From contig NZ_FMYY01000001.1 in assembly GCF_900101595.1 (NCBI RefSeq), positions 628,585-692,584 on the forward strand: a DNA stretch of 64,000 bases, read 5' to 3'. The position numbers were made by a program, and so were the translations under genes. This document shows positions 32,371 through 41,024 of the stretch, one piece after another; position 1 is the stretch's first letter; the number at the start of each line of letters is the position of its first letter. The DNA comes from Paenibacillus sp. cl123. Its GTDB lineage: Bacteria > Bacillota > Bacilli > Paenibacillales > NBRC-103111. A model generated the notes under the pieces. That model was not told the origin of the DNA. It saw only the letters and a program-made list of their open reading frames with translations, and did not search any database.

Positions 32371-33644
32371 AAGCAGTCAGGGTAACAGGGCTGAACGCGG
32401 CCTCTGAAGCGACGCATGGGGAGGGGCCGAAGCTGGCGTACGGCGACATGGAGAAGCCCCGGCGGAGCACGGCATCGGATGTGCTGGTGCGAGTCCTCTG
32501 CGTCGGCCTTGACGGTACGGACCGCGAGATCATGACGGAGAAGTACGGCTTGCCGCCGATGGGCGAAGATTCGCTCGTGATCGGACACGAGTCGTTGGGC
32601 GTCGTCGAGGAAGCCGATCCAGCTACGGGGCTGCATCCCGGAGATGCGGTCTCCGCGCTGGTGAGGCGGCCCTGCGCAGAGCCGTGGTGCGTCAACTGCC
32701 GCAATGGGAAGCAGGACTATTGCGAGAGCGGCCATTATCTGGAGCGTGGGATCAAGGGAGCTCACGGGTACATGTCCGATTATTATGTAGAGGATGCGCG
32801 TTATCTTGTAAAGGTCCCTTATGCACAGCTCCGCCATGGCGTTCTGACGGAGCCGCAAAGTATTGTGGAGAAGGTATGGGATGAGGTGCAGCGCATCCAG
32901 CAGCGACTGGTGTGGCAGCCTAAGACGGCGGTCATCCTGGGCTCCGGCCCGCTTGGTCTGCTGGCCGCGCTCACTTGCCGCTGCTTGGGGCTGGAGACGC
33001 TGGTCTGGTCGAAGACCCCTTCTGACTCTGCAGCAGCTGATATTGTCAGGCGGTGCGGAGCCACGTACCAGCAAGCGGATGTCTGGCAGGCGGGTAAAGA
33101 GCGGGGAGAAGCAGGAGGAGGCGGGAAGGGAGCGCGGCCGGATCGTACGGCTCGTGAAGTGGAAAACGCCTATGACGGGGAGACGGCTTCTCAACTGGCC
33201 GCCTTTCTTCAGACGCAAGGAAAGCGGGCCGATCTGATCGTGGAATGCACCGGATACAGCCCGCTCGCCTTCGATGCGATGAGCGCGCTCGGACCCAACG
33301 GCGTATTGGCGCTTCTCGGGGTTACGCCGGGAAGCGCCAGCATCAAGATACCGGCCGATCAGATCAACCGGGAGCTGGTGCTGGAAAATAAGTGCATCGT
33401 CGGTTCGGTCAACGCTTCGCGCAAAGATTTCGAGACCGGTCTGTACCGGCTGAAGCGGATGGAAGAATTATTCCCGGGCGTATTGGATCAGCTGGTGACG
33501 GAACGGCTTACGCTGGAGCAGCTGCCCGGACTGGACTTCAGCCGGATCGGCATCAAGGCGGTTGTCGACTTCGTCTCGCCTGAGCAGTGGGCAACGCTGG
33601 CGAAGCCTGCTGCGGCTGAAGTCGATTACAGCTTCTCCGTTTGA
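32367..33644 (+). CDS. Zinc-dependent glucose dehydrogenase-like enzyme (MDR family)
   Basis: A 425-residue medium-chain dehydrogenase resembling archaeal glucose dehydrogenases: IGHESLGVVEE (catalytic His-Glu), structural zinc cysteines in PCAEPWCVNCRNGKQDYC, and Rossmann motif AVILGSGPLGLLAAL. At the catalytic-zinc position the usual Cys-Gly-Thr-Asp is Asp49-Gly-Thr-Asp, as known for Haloferax glucose dehydrogenase. A ~40-residue Gly/Lys/Arg insertion (~245-285, GEAGGGGKGARPDRTA) is unusual. ATGA overlap with GH15. Confidence 0.82.
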   Translation: MKAVRVTGLNAASEATHGEGPKLAYGDMEKPRRSTASDVLVRVLCVGLDGTDREIMTEKYGLPPMGEDSLVIGHESLGVVEEADPATGLHPGDAVSALVRRPCAEPWCVNCRNGKQDYCESGHYLERGIKGAHGYMSDYYVEDARYLVKVPYAQLRHGVLTEPQSIVEKVWDEVQRIQQRLVWQPKTAVILGSGPLGLLAALTCRCLGLETLVWSKTPSDSAAADIVRRCGATYQQADVWQAGKERGEAGGGGKGARPDRTAREVENAYDGETASQLAAFLQTQGKRADLIVECTGYSPLAFDAMSALGPNGVLALLGVTPGSASIKIPADQINRELVLENKCIVGSVNASRKDFETGLYRLKRMEELFPGVLDQLVTERLTLEQLPGLDFSRIGIKAVVDFVSPEQWATLAKPAAAEVDYSFSV

Positions 33645-33648
33645 ACCC

Positions 33649-33697
33649 GAATGCCCCGATTGGACGATAGGTCCAATTGGGGCTTCGGCATTCTTTC
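33649..33697 (+). terminator. Terminator-like hairpin after the glucose dehydrogenase
   Basis: GCCCCGATTGGAC pairs with GGTCCAATTGGGGC, with an outer GAATGCC/GGCATTC stem followed by TTTC. Confidence 0.7.
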
Positions 33698-33764
33698 ATG
33701 GAGCCAATCAATAGTGATATAATAGATTGATTCCATAGGATATGAAAGATAAGGGAGCGAAGCT

Positions 33765-34223
33765 ATGAACTGGAAACCTTTCATTCGTGAAAACGGCTTG
33801 CATCTATCTTGGGTAGTCGCGCTTGTGGCGATGCTGGGAAGCCTCTATTTCTCGGAGATTCTTCATTACGCACCTTGCAAGCTGTGCTGGTATCAACGCA
33901 TTTTGATGTATCCGCTGGCTGTCATTCTTGGTATCGCGGCCGTACGGAAGGACAAGCGAATCTATTTGTACGTGCTTCCTTTGTCCGTCTGGGGGCTTGG
34001 CATCTCTCTTTATCATTATCTGATGCAGAAGACAGGACTATTCAAAGACGGGGCCAAAGCCTGCGGCCTGGTGCCTTGCGATGTCGATTATATCGATTGG
34101 TTTGGTTTCGTGACGATCCCTTTCCTGGCTCTTGTCGCATTCGCGCTGATCAGCGTGTTTATGCTGCTGCTGTGGGCTGCCGGACGGGAAGAGGCCGGCA
34201 AAGGGGTTCGCTCGGAAGGCTAG
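33765..34223 (+). CDS. bdbC: Disulfide bond formation protein BdbC
   Basis: A 152-residue four-pass membrane protein of the DsbB/BdbC family, which reoxidises an extracellular thiol oxidase (BdbD) using quinone. It has the first pair CKLC just after TM1 (YAPCKLCWYQR) and the second pair ACGLVPCDV before the last segment. A TATAAT at 33718 and AGGGAG support the start. No bdbD gene is adjacent in this window. Confidence 0.93.
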   Translation: MNWKPFIRENGLHLSWVVALVAMLGSLYFSEILHYAPCKLCWYQRILMYPLAVILGIAAVRKDKRIYLYVLPLSVWGLGISLYHYLMQKTGLFKDGAKACGLVPCDVDYIDWFGFVTIPFLALVAFALISVFMLLLWAAGREEAGKGVRSEG

Positions 34224-34433
34224 ATCGCCCGCCGATACGAAGCTGTCATACATTTGGAAATGCGCTTGGATGAGAGACAATCCGGACTACGGGTCCATCA
34301 GGCTGCCGTGAGCCAATCATCATTCGCCGCGGCCGGACGCGTCTAGTATACTGGTACATAGACTAACCCGCTTACATAATCCGTATCGCCTTCTCCGTCT
34401 GGAGTCAAGGCTTTCGCGACTGGAGGAGACATC

Positions 34434-35516
34434 ATGACCGGATACCGCACCTTGGCGATAGGCATTGTGCTCGCATGCGGCTTGACCGCTTGCAGCGGTG
34501 ACAACGGAGAGAAAGTCAAGGAAGGGGATCGCCTGGGAGCAGTCTCCGAACAGCCGGCGGCGACGCCGGATACGGACAGCGCTATCGTGCCCGGCCCGCC
34601 GGCTAACCCTGTCACTTCGGGGAGCGCTGAGACGGAGCCGGGACGGCCGCCTGCGCAGGCCGAGGCTTCTTCCGAGCCTGTCCCGACTGCGGACAAAAAA
34701 ACGCCCGCGCCCAAGGCAACTGATAAGGAAACGACGACCGGCTCCGTATATGGTGGCGGGGCTTCCGGAGCAACCGGGTCCGGTGCGGGGACCAGTGTGA
34801 AGAAGCCGCAAGGGCCGAAGAGCGGCGATCGCAAGGAGCTTTCCTGGTATTATATGAAGAAAAACAAAGGCCAGGTCCCCGGATTTCCCGGCGAAACCAA
34901 GACGTTTACGGACGATATGAAGGCGCTGTGGGTCGGCACGGGCAAAAAGGTATATTTGACTATCGACACGGGCGGAGACCTCGGCGATATCGCTACGCTG
35001 GTGAAGGCTCTGAAGGATAACAACGCCAAAGCCAATTTTTTCATCGCGGGCTACAATGTGAAGAAGAATCCTGATTATATCCGCCAGCTGGTGAAGGACG
35101 GTCATCTGGTTGCTAACCACACGATGACGCATTCCGACATGAATACGCAGACGGACGAAGAAGTACGCAATGAAATCCGGGATTACGAGAAGCTGTACAA
35201 GGAAGTAACGGGGGAAGACATGCGGCCTTTCTTCCGCTTCCCCTACGGCAAATACAGCAAGCATCTGCTGGAGCTGGTGTCGGACATGGGCTATACGTCG
35301 GTGTTCTGGTCCACGGCCATGCGCGATTGGGAGCCGCGAAAGAACGGCGCCGACGATCCTTATAACGACATCATGAATAATCTGCATGACGGCAATATTA
35401 TTCTGATGCACCAAGGCTCTCCGGAAAATATCGAGGCGCTGGACCGGATTATCAAGGCCATTCAGAAGGCCGGTTATACGCTGGCGCTGCTGGACGATAT
35501 CGAGCCGCCGCAATAA
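34434..35516 (+). CDS. Polysaccharide deacetylase lipoprotein, PdaA-like
   Basis: A 360-residue lipoprotein (LACGLTAC lipobox) with a Pro/Ala/Thr-rich linker to ~140, then a NodB domain: VYLTIDTGGD (catalytic Asp; second Asp replaced, as in PdaA), NHTMTHSDMN (metal His pair), RFPYGKYS and IILMHQGS. It should deacetylate cell-wall sugars outside the membrane; the replaced second Asp favours the PdaA MurNAc-type group. GGAGGAG precedes the ATG. Confidence 0.87.
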   Translation: MTGYRTLAIGIVLACGLTACSGDNGEKVKEGDRLGAVSEQPAATPDTDSAIVPGPPANPVTSGSAETEPGRPPAQAEASSEPVPTADKKTPAPKATDKETTTGSVYGGGASGATGSGAGTSVKKPQGPKSGDRKELSWYYMKKNKGQVPGFPGETKTFTDDMKALWVGTGKKVYLTIDTGGDLGDIATLVKALKDNNAKANFFIAGYNVKKNPDYIRQLVKDGHLVANHTMTHSDMNTQTDEEVRNEIRDYEKLYKEVTGEDMRPFFRFPYGKYSKHLLELVSDMGYTSVFWSTAMRDWEPRKNGADDPYNDIMNNLHDGNIILMHQGSPENIEALDRIIKAIQKAGYTLALLDDIEPPQ

Positions 35517-35651
35517 CAGAGGGTGGGGAGAGGCATGACGTGACACCCGTTCACCGGGCAAGTCCATGGTGACCTTTCCTCACCCGCATACATATTCTAG
35601 AAGAAGAGCATCAAGTCTTACAACATCCTATGATGAAGGAAGCGAACACAC

Positions 35652-36461
35652 GTGCAGCAAGCGATTGCCATATTGGATTCAGGGGTCGGCGGACTAACGG
35701 TGGCTAAGGAGATCATGCGTCAGCTGCCTCAAGAGAAAATCCTTTACTTCGGCGATACGGCCAGGACGCCTTACGGACCGAGGCCGGCTGAAGAAGTCAT
35801 CAAGTTTACGCATCAAATCGTCGATTATTTGCTCCAATATCAGCCCAAGATGATCGTGATCGCTTGCAATACGGCGACAGCTGTTGCCATTGATGAAATC
35901 AGGGCCCGGCTGCCGATCCCCGTTATCGGCGTCATTCATCCGGGAGCGCGGGCGGCTATCAAATCAACCAGAAATCAATTCGTCGGCGTCATCGGCACAG
36001 AAGGAACGATACGTAGCGGCGCATATGAGCAAGCGCTTCGCCAAATATCGCCCAGCATCCAGGTGGTGAGCCAGGCTTGTCCCCAATTCGTACCGCTGGT
36101 GGAGCGGGGCCTGTTCCGGTCGGATCAGACTACCCGGGTTGTGACGGAAGCATTGGCTGAGCTGGGCAAGCTGCCGCTGGATTGTCTGATTCTCGGCTGC
36201 ACGCATTATCCCTTCCTCGCCGATGCGATCTCTGAGGTGATGGGACCCGGGGTGAAGCTGATCAGCTCGGCGGATGAGACGGCGCGCGAAGTGAGTACGA
36301 TTCTGTACCACAAGGGCATGCTGGCCAACAGCCCCTTGATACCGGTGCATCAATTTTTCTGCAGCGGCGATCCGGCCATGTTCCGCATGATCGCCCAAAG
36401 CTGGCTGAATGAACAGATCCGGGTAACGCCGGTCGTCTGGCAGGTTCCGAATATTATATAA
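35652..36461 (+). CDS. murI: Glutamate racemase
   Basis: A 269-residue cofactor-free racemase supplying D-glutamate for peptidoglycan. The motifs are complete: LDSGVGGLTV, YFGDTARTPYG, IACNTATA (first catalytic Cys) and LGCTHYPFL (second catalytic Cys). GTG start with AGGAAG upstream. It lies between a cell-wall deacetylase and a peptidoglycan peptidase, giving a cell-wall theme. Confidence 0.95.
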   Translation: MQQAIAILDSGVGGLTVAKEIMRQLPQEKILYFGDTARTPYGPRPAEEVIKFTHQIVDYLLQYQPKMIVIACNTATAVAIDEIRARLPIPVIGVIHPGARAAIKSTRNQFVGVIGTEGTIRSGAYEQALRQISPSIQVVSQACPQFVPLVERGLFRSDQTTRVVTEALAELGKLPLDCLILGCTHYPFLADAISEVMGPGVKLISSADETAREVSTILYHKGMLANSPLIPVHQFFCSGDPAMFRMIAQSWLNEQIRVTPVVWQVPNII

Positions 36462-36522
36462 ACCTGCGGCATATGCTCGGATATACGTGCCGCTTGCGGC
36501 ACGGACAGGATGCCGGGGGTGT

Positions 36523-37737
36523 ATGCAGGATATGACTTTCCCTTACGTAGTCAGGCGCGGAGACACTTGGGAACGCATCGCGTTGCGGTATGGGCTGACG
36601 GTCGAGCAGTTGATGCAGGTGAACAACGAACCGGGTGGACCGGTTGAGACGGGGATGAAGCCGGGGGCTGCCGTCCGTATTCCAATCTTGCCTGCATGCA
36701 GCTACGCGGTGCAGGCCGGGGATACGCTGGAGGAGGTAGCCCGACGGTTTCGTCTGGAGGTCGATGAGCTGCTCGGGGCAAATCCGGGCGTTCATCCGCG
36801 TCGTTTGCGCATCGGACAACCTCTTGCCCTGCCGCAGTCTTATTGTCTCGTACGAGCGGTGGAAGGCGTATATGGTTACAAGGAGCTGACTGGGCAGCTG
36901 GAGCAGCTTCAGCGGGAATACCCGCTGCTCGAGACCGGGACGATCGGCTGCAGCGCGCTCGGAGCTCCTATCCCTTATGTACGGATCGGTCGTGGCGAGC
37001 GGGAGATTCATTACAATGGCTCATTCCATGCCAATGAATGGATCACCTCGCTGCTTCTTATGCGGTTTGTGGAACAGTTTGCTTCTGCGGCTGCAAGCGG
37101 GAGGCCGTTGGCTGGGCGCGATGCGTCGCGGCTGATGGAAGAGGTGTCCTTATGGGTTGTGCCGATGGTTAATCCGGATGGCGTCGAGCTTGTTGTACGC
37201 GGGGCTTCCCCTGATCATCCGTATTACGAGAGGCTGATCGCCTGGAATGCAGGGTCGGCGGATTTCTCGGGCTGGAAAGCGAATATCCGCGGCGTGGACC
37301 TGAACGATCAATTCCCGGCTTATTGGGAGACGGAGCGTGATCGCAGGGATGTGCCGGGCCCCGGACCGCGCGATTATACAGGTCTGTGCCCGCTCTCCGA
37401 GCCGGAAGCGATCGCAATGGCCGACTTTACGGCAGAGCGGAACTTCCGTCTGGTCATGGCCTTTCATACGCAAGGCAGGGAAATTTATTGGAATTACCGG
37501 GATTACGAGCCGGAGGAGTCGGCAGCGCTGGCGCTGCGGTTCGAGGAGCTGAGCGGATACCAGGCCGTGAAGCTGACAGGCAGCGACGCGGGCTACAAGG
37601 ACTGGTTTATCCGCGAGTACGGGAGGCCGGGATTTACAATTGAAGCAGGCTATGGCGTTAATCCGCTGCCGCTTCAGCAATTCGGATTAATCTATCAAGA
37701 GCTGCTGCCGCTGCTCGTTGAAGGGCTGCTTGTCTGA
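36523..37737 (+). CDS. LysM-M14 peptidoglycan endopeptidase (gamma-D-glutamyl-diamino acid type)
   Basis: A 404-residue protein with two LysM repeats at the N terminus (YVVRRGDTWERIALRYGLTV; YAVQAGDTLEEVARRFRLEV) and a zinc carboxypeptidase M14 domain: HANEW (zinc His and Glu), NPDGVE, AFHTQG (third zinc His) and TIEAGYG (catalytic Glu). This is the layout of YqgT / endopeptidase I, which cuts between D-Glu and meso-DAP. No signal peptide is seen. GGGGGTGT precedes the ATG. Confidence 0.9.
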   Translation: MQDMTFPYVVRRGDTWERIALRYGLTVEQLMQVNNEPGGPVETGMKPGAAVRIPILPACSYAVQAGDTLEEVARRFRLEVDELLGANPGVHPRRLRIGQPLALPQSYCLVRAVEGVYGYKELTGQLEQLQREYPLLETGTIGCSALGAPIPYVRIGRGEREIHYNGSFHANEWITSLLLMRFVEQFASAAASGRPLAGRDASRLMEEVSLWVVPMVNPDGVELVVRGASPDHPYYERLIAWNAGSADFSGWKANIRGVDLNDQFPAYWETERDRRDVPGPGPRDYTGLCPLSEPEAIAMADFTAERNFRLVMAFHTQGREIYWNYRDYEPEESAALALRFEELSGYQAVKLTGSDAGYKDWFIREYGRPGFTIEAGYGVNPLPLQQFGLIYQELLPLLVEGLLV

Positions 37738-37744
37738 ACAAGGA

Positions 37745-37777
37745 AAACCGCCGGGATATTGCGTACCGGCGGTTTTT
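37745..37777 (+). terminator. Terminator after the M14 peptidase
   Basis: AAACCGCCGG pairs with CCGGCGGTTT and is followed by T residues. Confidence 0.85.
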
Positions 37778-37880
37778 GCGCTCTCAAGAAGGCGGGAGGC
37801 AGTATGATAACGTTGCGCCGCCCTTGGAACGAGTTTAGGGTAAGATAAGTATAGTAAAATAAAAAGGAGGTTTGAGAACC

Positions 37881-38114
37881 ATGCTGAAACGTATCTGGTC
37901 GCTGCGTGAGTGGGGTCATGTGTTCCGCCGGATTATTCCGCTGATGCTCTCTTCCCGGGTGCCCTTGGGAGAAAAGCTGCTCTTCGCCTTGCCGGCGCTC
38001 ATCTATTGGATAGCGCCGGATCTGCTGCCGTTCATGCCGATCGATGATATCGCGTTTACGCTGCTGCTGATGAACGGCTTCACAAACCGTGCGGAGCGCA
38101 AGTACGGCGGATAG
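37881..38114 (+). CDS. YkvA-like DUF1232 small membrane protein
   Basis: A 77-residue protein with the DUF1232 core (LFALPALIYWIAPDLLPFMP), where the P-D-LP motif lies between two hydrophobic helices. AAAAGGAGG is 10 bases before the ATG at 37881. The function of the family is unknown. Confidence 0.8.
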   Translation: MLKRIWSLREWGHVFRRIIPLMLSSRVPLGEKLLFALPALIYWIAPDLLPFMPIDDIAFTLLLMNGFTNRAERKYGG

Positions 38115-38131
38115 CGAGACAGGCTGACAAG

Positions 38132-39244
38132 CTATTTGATGGCGGCCGGATCGGACTCATATTCTTCCGCAGGCATGCGAATCCATTTCTTCAGGTAACC
38201 TTGCTCGTAAAGTGCCTTGATCAAGATGATCAGCACGGGTGACAGAATAAGCCCGGCCACTCCGAACAGCTTGAGCGAAATGATCATAAACGACAGCATC
38301 GTGAAGGCGGACACGCCCAGCGAATCGCCCGTAATTTTGGGCTCCAAGATCTGCCGGGTGCCGATGACGACGGCTAGCAGCACGGCCAGCCAGATCGCAA
38401 GCGAGGTTTGACCTACGACGAGCAGGTAGATGATCCAAGGAATGAACAGTGTCGATACGCCGAGCAGCGGCAGTACATCGAAAATGGCCGACAGCAGGGC
38501 GATGGAGAAGGCGTTGCCGACGCCGAGCGCCAGCAGGGCGATGAAGATGACGACAAAGGTGATGCCGATCAGCTTGGCTTGGGCCTTAATATACGTCACG
38601 ATGCCGAGCAATACGTTTTCCCGCAGAAACTGGAACGCCTTCTTGAAGGTTTTCGGCGTTTTCTCCGACGCGATCCGTTTCCAGGACTGAATCTCGATGC
38701 TGAGGAAATAAGCCAGAATAATGCCGATCGCGAAGTTGACGACGAACGTGGAAAACGAGGTCAGCATACCGAACAGACTGATCAGGAACGTTCTTGCGAG
38801 CGCCGTAGCCTTCTGTATGATATCGACGGAGTATTCCTTGGCCTTCTCTACGAGATTCAGATCTACCGGCAATGTGCCGATCAGGTTCTGCAGCTGTCCC
38901 GTGCGGTTCATGATCTCCTTCTCCAGCACGACCGCATAATCCGGCAGCTTGTCGGCCAGCCAGATGATCTGCGTGGTGAAGATGGCTCCGGTTCCGACGA
39001 TGACTCCGAGGATGACGATGACGAATACAAGCGTCGAGATGGCAGCCGCAATCGATTTGGGCAGTCCCCGGCGATTGAGGAAGCGCGCCAGCGGCTCATT
39101 GATCAGATAAATGACGAACGCGATAAAAATAGGCTTGGCTATGTTGTACACGTGGCTGAATACGAACATAAACAGGTACACGGTCAACACAAGCAGCGCC
39201 ATATCGAAGATCGTCTTGTAATATTTGCGATAAAACGAAATCAT
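38132..39244 (-). CDS. AI-2E family transporter, YtvI-like
   Basis: A 370-residue multi-pass membrane protein of the AI-2E/UPF0118 group, with the hydrophobic N-terminal hairpins, a central amphipathic region (LENxIxNRTGQLQ-like) and the conserved C-terminal LPLLGVSTLFIPW and EPKITGDSLGVSAF stretches. Most members have no proven substrate; an AI-2 role should not be assumed. AAGGTGA precedes the ATG. Confidence 0.85.
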   Translation of the reverse strand: MISFYRKYYKTIFDMALLVLTVYLFMFVFSHVYNIAKPIFIAFVIYLINEPLARFLNRRGLPKSIAAAISTLVFVIVILGVIVGTGAIFTTQIIWLADKLPDYAVVLEKEIMNRTGQLQNLIGTLPVDLNLVEKAKEYSVDIIQKATALARTFLISLFGMLTSFSTFVVNFAIGIILAYFLSIEIQSWKRIASEKTPKTFKKAFQFLRENVLLGIVTYIKAQAKLIGITFVVIFIALLALGVGNAFSIALLSAIFDVLPLLGVSTLFIPWIIYLLVVGQTSLAIWLAVLLAVVIGTRQILEPKITGDSLGVSAFTMLSFMIISLKLFGVAGLILSPVLIILIKALYEQGYLKKWIRMPAEEYESDPAAIK

Positions 39245-39481
39245 CCGTTCACCTTAGCCTTTCCGGTCAAGCGCGTCTCTGACGGCAGACCATAGCTTTC
39301 TTACACTTTTCAGAACAAGTTTGCATCCATTTCCTTCATATTAAAAGACTCCTGGGTTCTGCGCAAGTCACTGTGCAATACGGGGAGCGCGCGGAGGTGG
39401 TTTCAACGCAGAGGCGGTTGCTTTCGGCGCAAGGTTTTTATACAATAAGGGGAAACGCAGAGTGGGAGAAGTGACTGAACG

Positions 39482-39784
39482 ATGAAATGTAAAATATCGC
39501 GCAATGCGGCTAAAGTATTGCTGGCCGAGATCGACAAGGAAGAGAACAAGGAATTGAAGCTTCGTGTTTATATCACGCACAAGCATGGAGATCATGCTCA
39601 CTACGGCATGGGGATGGACACGCCTACCGACAATGACGAGGTTGTAGCGACGGACAGCGGTATCGAAGTCATTCTCCAGAAGGACGAGCCCTTGCTCGAC
39701 GGCGTTCGCGTCGACTATTTTTATGTGCCGGAAGAAGGCTTTGCCGTTACGAATCCAAGCAAGGGTAATCACGGGGACCATTGA
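39482..39784 (+). CDS. HesB-like domain protein without cluster cysteines
   Basis: A 100-residue protein with the IscA/HesB-like strand order (LKLRVYITHK, IEVILQKDEPLLDGVRVDYF) but lacking the Cys-x60-Cys-x-Cys set used to carry iron-sulfur clusters; only Cys3 is present. It belongs to the YneR-like HesB-domain group of unknown role. GGGAGAAG precedes the ATG. It is followed 29 bases later by the DUF1450 gene. Confidence 0.75.
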   Translation: MKCKISRNAAKVLLAEIDKEENKELKLRVYITHKHGDHAHYGMGMDTPTDNDEVVATDSGIEVILQKDEPLLDGVRVDYFYVPEEGFAVTNPSKGNHGDH

Positions 39785-39813
39785 TCAGGCCGCGCTAAGA
39801 AAGGGATGGCCGC

Positions 39814-40035
39814 ATGGCTAACGATATACGCGTTTGCGACAAGTGCAAGCACATGAAGATGAAGACAGCGGTGTCCAAGCTGCAGAAGCTGGCGCCCGAC
39901 GCAGATGTTAAAGTAGGCTGCAAGTCATATTGCGGCCCGTGCTCTCGTTTCGCTTTCATTTTTATCAATGGCAGGTATGTGACGGGTGCAACCGAGGACG
40001 AGGCTATCGAGAAAGCCAGCAAGTATATAAAATAG
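39814..40035 (+). CDS. YuzB-like DUF1450 small cysteine-rich protein
   Basis: A 73-residue protein with cysteines in CDKC, GCKSYC and PCSRF positions, typical of DUF1450 (YuzB) proteins, which may bind metal. AAAGGGATGG precedes the ATG. It is probably cotranscribed with the HesB-like gene and is followed by a terminator. Confidence 0.85.
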   Translation: MANDIRVCDKCKHMKMKTAVSKLQKLAPDADVKVGCKSYCGPCSRFAFIFINGRYVTGATEDEAIEKASKYIK

Positions 40036-40052
40036 CATGGCTAGCCGCCGTC

Positions 40053-40081
40053 AGCCCTGGGATTCAGACCCAGGGCTGTTT
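40053..40081 (+). terminator. Terminator after the DUF1450 gene
   Basis: AGCCCTGGG pairs with CCCAGGGCT around a 7-base loop; TGTTT follows. Confidence 0.75.
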
Positions 40082-40246
40082 GCGTGGGAAGAAAAACGTA
40101 CAAAAGGTCCTTTTCATCCGAGAAATGATCCAAAAGTCCTTATTTATTACGAAAAAATAGTCACAAAGAATTATGTATACTCTTCTTCGTATCTTTTATT
40201 CTTAGTAAAGAACAATATGGTGCGAAAATGGACTCGAACGTACTCG

Positions 40247-40334
40247 AATAAAGGCAAACCGGGCGAAAGCCTGAGGACGCAAAGCTACAGGGGCTTAGAC
40301 GCTTAGAACGAAGCGTGATGCCAGCCAGTTTCCG
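40247..40334 (+). ncRNA. Cyclic di-GMP-I (GEMM-I) riboswitch aptamer
   Basis: The conserved blocks appear in order: AAAGGCAAACC (40250-40260), a short stem with GAAA tetraloop, GGACGCAAAGC (40275-40285), a second stem GGGGCTT...AAGC, and GATGCCAGCCAGTTTCC (40317-40333). These match the GEMM-I core that binds c-di-GMP. It is followed by a terminator hairpin and then the gene at 40428, so c-di-GMP should control transcription read-through. The direction (on or off) cannot be told by eye. Confidence 0.9.
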
Positions 40335-40368
40335 AAGGACGGAGCGAATGTTGGGCTGTATGCCGAGG

Positions 40369-40400
40369 CGACTCCAGTACTGAGGGCGGGAGTCGTTTTT
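40369..40400 (+). terminator. Riboswitch expression platform (terminator hairpin)
   Basis: CGACTCC (40369-40375) pairs with GGAGTCG (40389-40395), followed by TTTTT. It lies between the aptamer and the start codon at 40428. Confidence 0.85.
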
Positions 40401-40427
40401 GCCGTAAATTGCAGGGAGGCCTAACCG

Positions 40428-40727
40428 ATGGTTAATCAGGAACGCAGCATCATGAGCAAGCAAGGCTTTTACACGAAAATCGGCGGTAATTTCATCGGCG
40501 TATTTTTGTCTTCGGAAGGACCGAAGCTGTTTGTCAATAAAGAAATCTATGAACTGACCAGCCCTCATTGGGATGTTGAAATGATCCGGGGACGCAGCCG
40601 CCAAATGCTGACCTTTTATTGGAAGGGCGAGGTGAAGCTTTCCGTTCAATGCGAAGCGGAGCAAGACCTGTTCCTTCCGTTATTCGATTATTTGCTTTGC
40701 CGCCCGCAGAAGCTGAAGCATGCTTGA
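40428..40727 (+). CDS. c-di-GMP-riboswitch-controlled protein of unknown function (99 aa)
   Basis: A 99-residue soluble protein I do not recognise. It has alternating strands (GFYTKIGGNFIGVFLSSEG, MLTFYWKGEVKLSVQCEAEQ) and a basic end (CRPQKLKHA), with no signal peptide or membrane helix. GGGAGG lies 7 bases before the ATG. It is the only gene directly after the riboswitch, so its level should follow c-di-GMP; candidates for such genes are motility, adhesion or biofilm functions, but nothing in the sequence shows which. Confidence 0.8.
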   Translation: MVNQERSIMSKQGFYTKIGGNFIGVFLSSEGPKLFVNKEIYELTSPHWDVEMIRGRSRQMLTFYWKGEVKLSVQCEAEQDLFLPLFDYLLCRPQKLKHA

Positions 40728-40899
40728 TTTTGGCTAACGCAGATACGGCCGCTCCGTGCAGTAACGCTTCGTTCGGACGCCTTTTTTAAGCAAGAGGCGG
40801 CCGCGCGGCCGGATGTATGAGACGGCCGTTTCTGACGTTACAGCATTTATGAGCTGGAGCTGGGCTCCGCAAAGTACCTGGAGTCGGCTTCGAAGCAAA

Positions 40900-40923
40900 C
40901 GCCCGCTTTGCAGGGCTTTTTTT
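40900..40923 (+). terminator. Terminator-like hairpin before the DHH gene
   Basis: GCCC pairs with GGGC around GCTTTGCA, followed by seven T residues. The stretch 40728-40899 has no gene; it contains several GC-rich inverted pieces (CGGCCG, CTCC...GGAG) and may be the 3' untranslated part of the riboswitch transcript. Confidence 0.55.
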
Positions 40924-41024
40924 GCTGTCTGAACAAGGACTGGCTATTGTGCGCCAAGGAGGCAGCGATTATAATAAGATCATATTACATCTAGTTCTTG
41001 CGGACTATAAGCGGGAGGATTTGC

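Noticed and set aside
34320..35567. 415-residue minus-strand frame over the deacetylase
   Set aside because: Antisense shadow of a lipoprotein gene with lipobox and NodB motifs.
38132..39244. AI-2 quorum-sensing exporter linked to the Agr-like island
   Set aside because: AI-2E family membership alone does not show AI-2 transport, and the gene is 9 kb away with no shared context.
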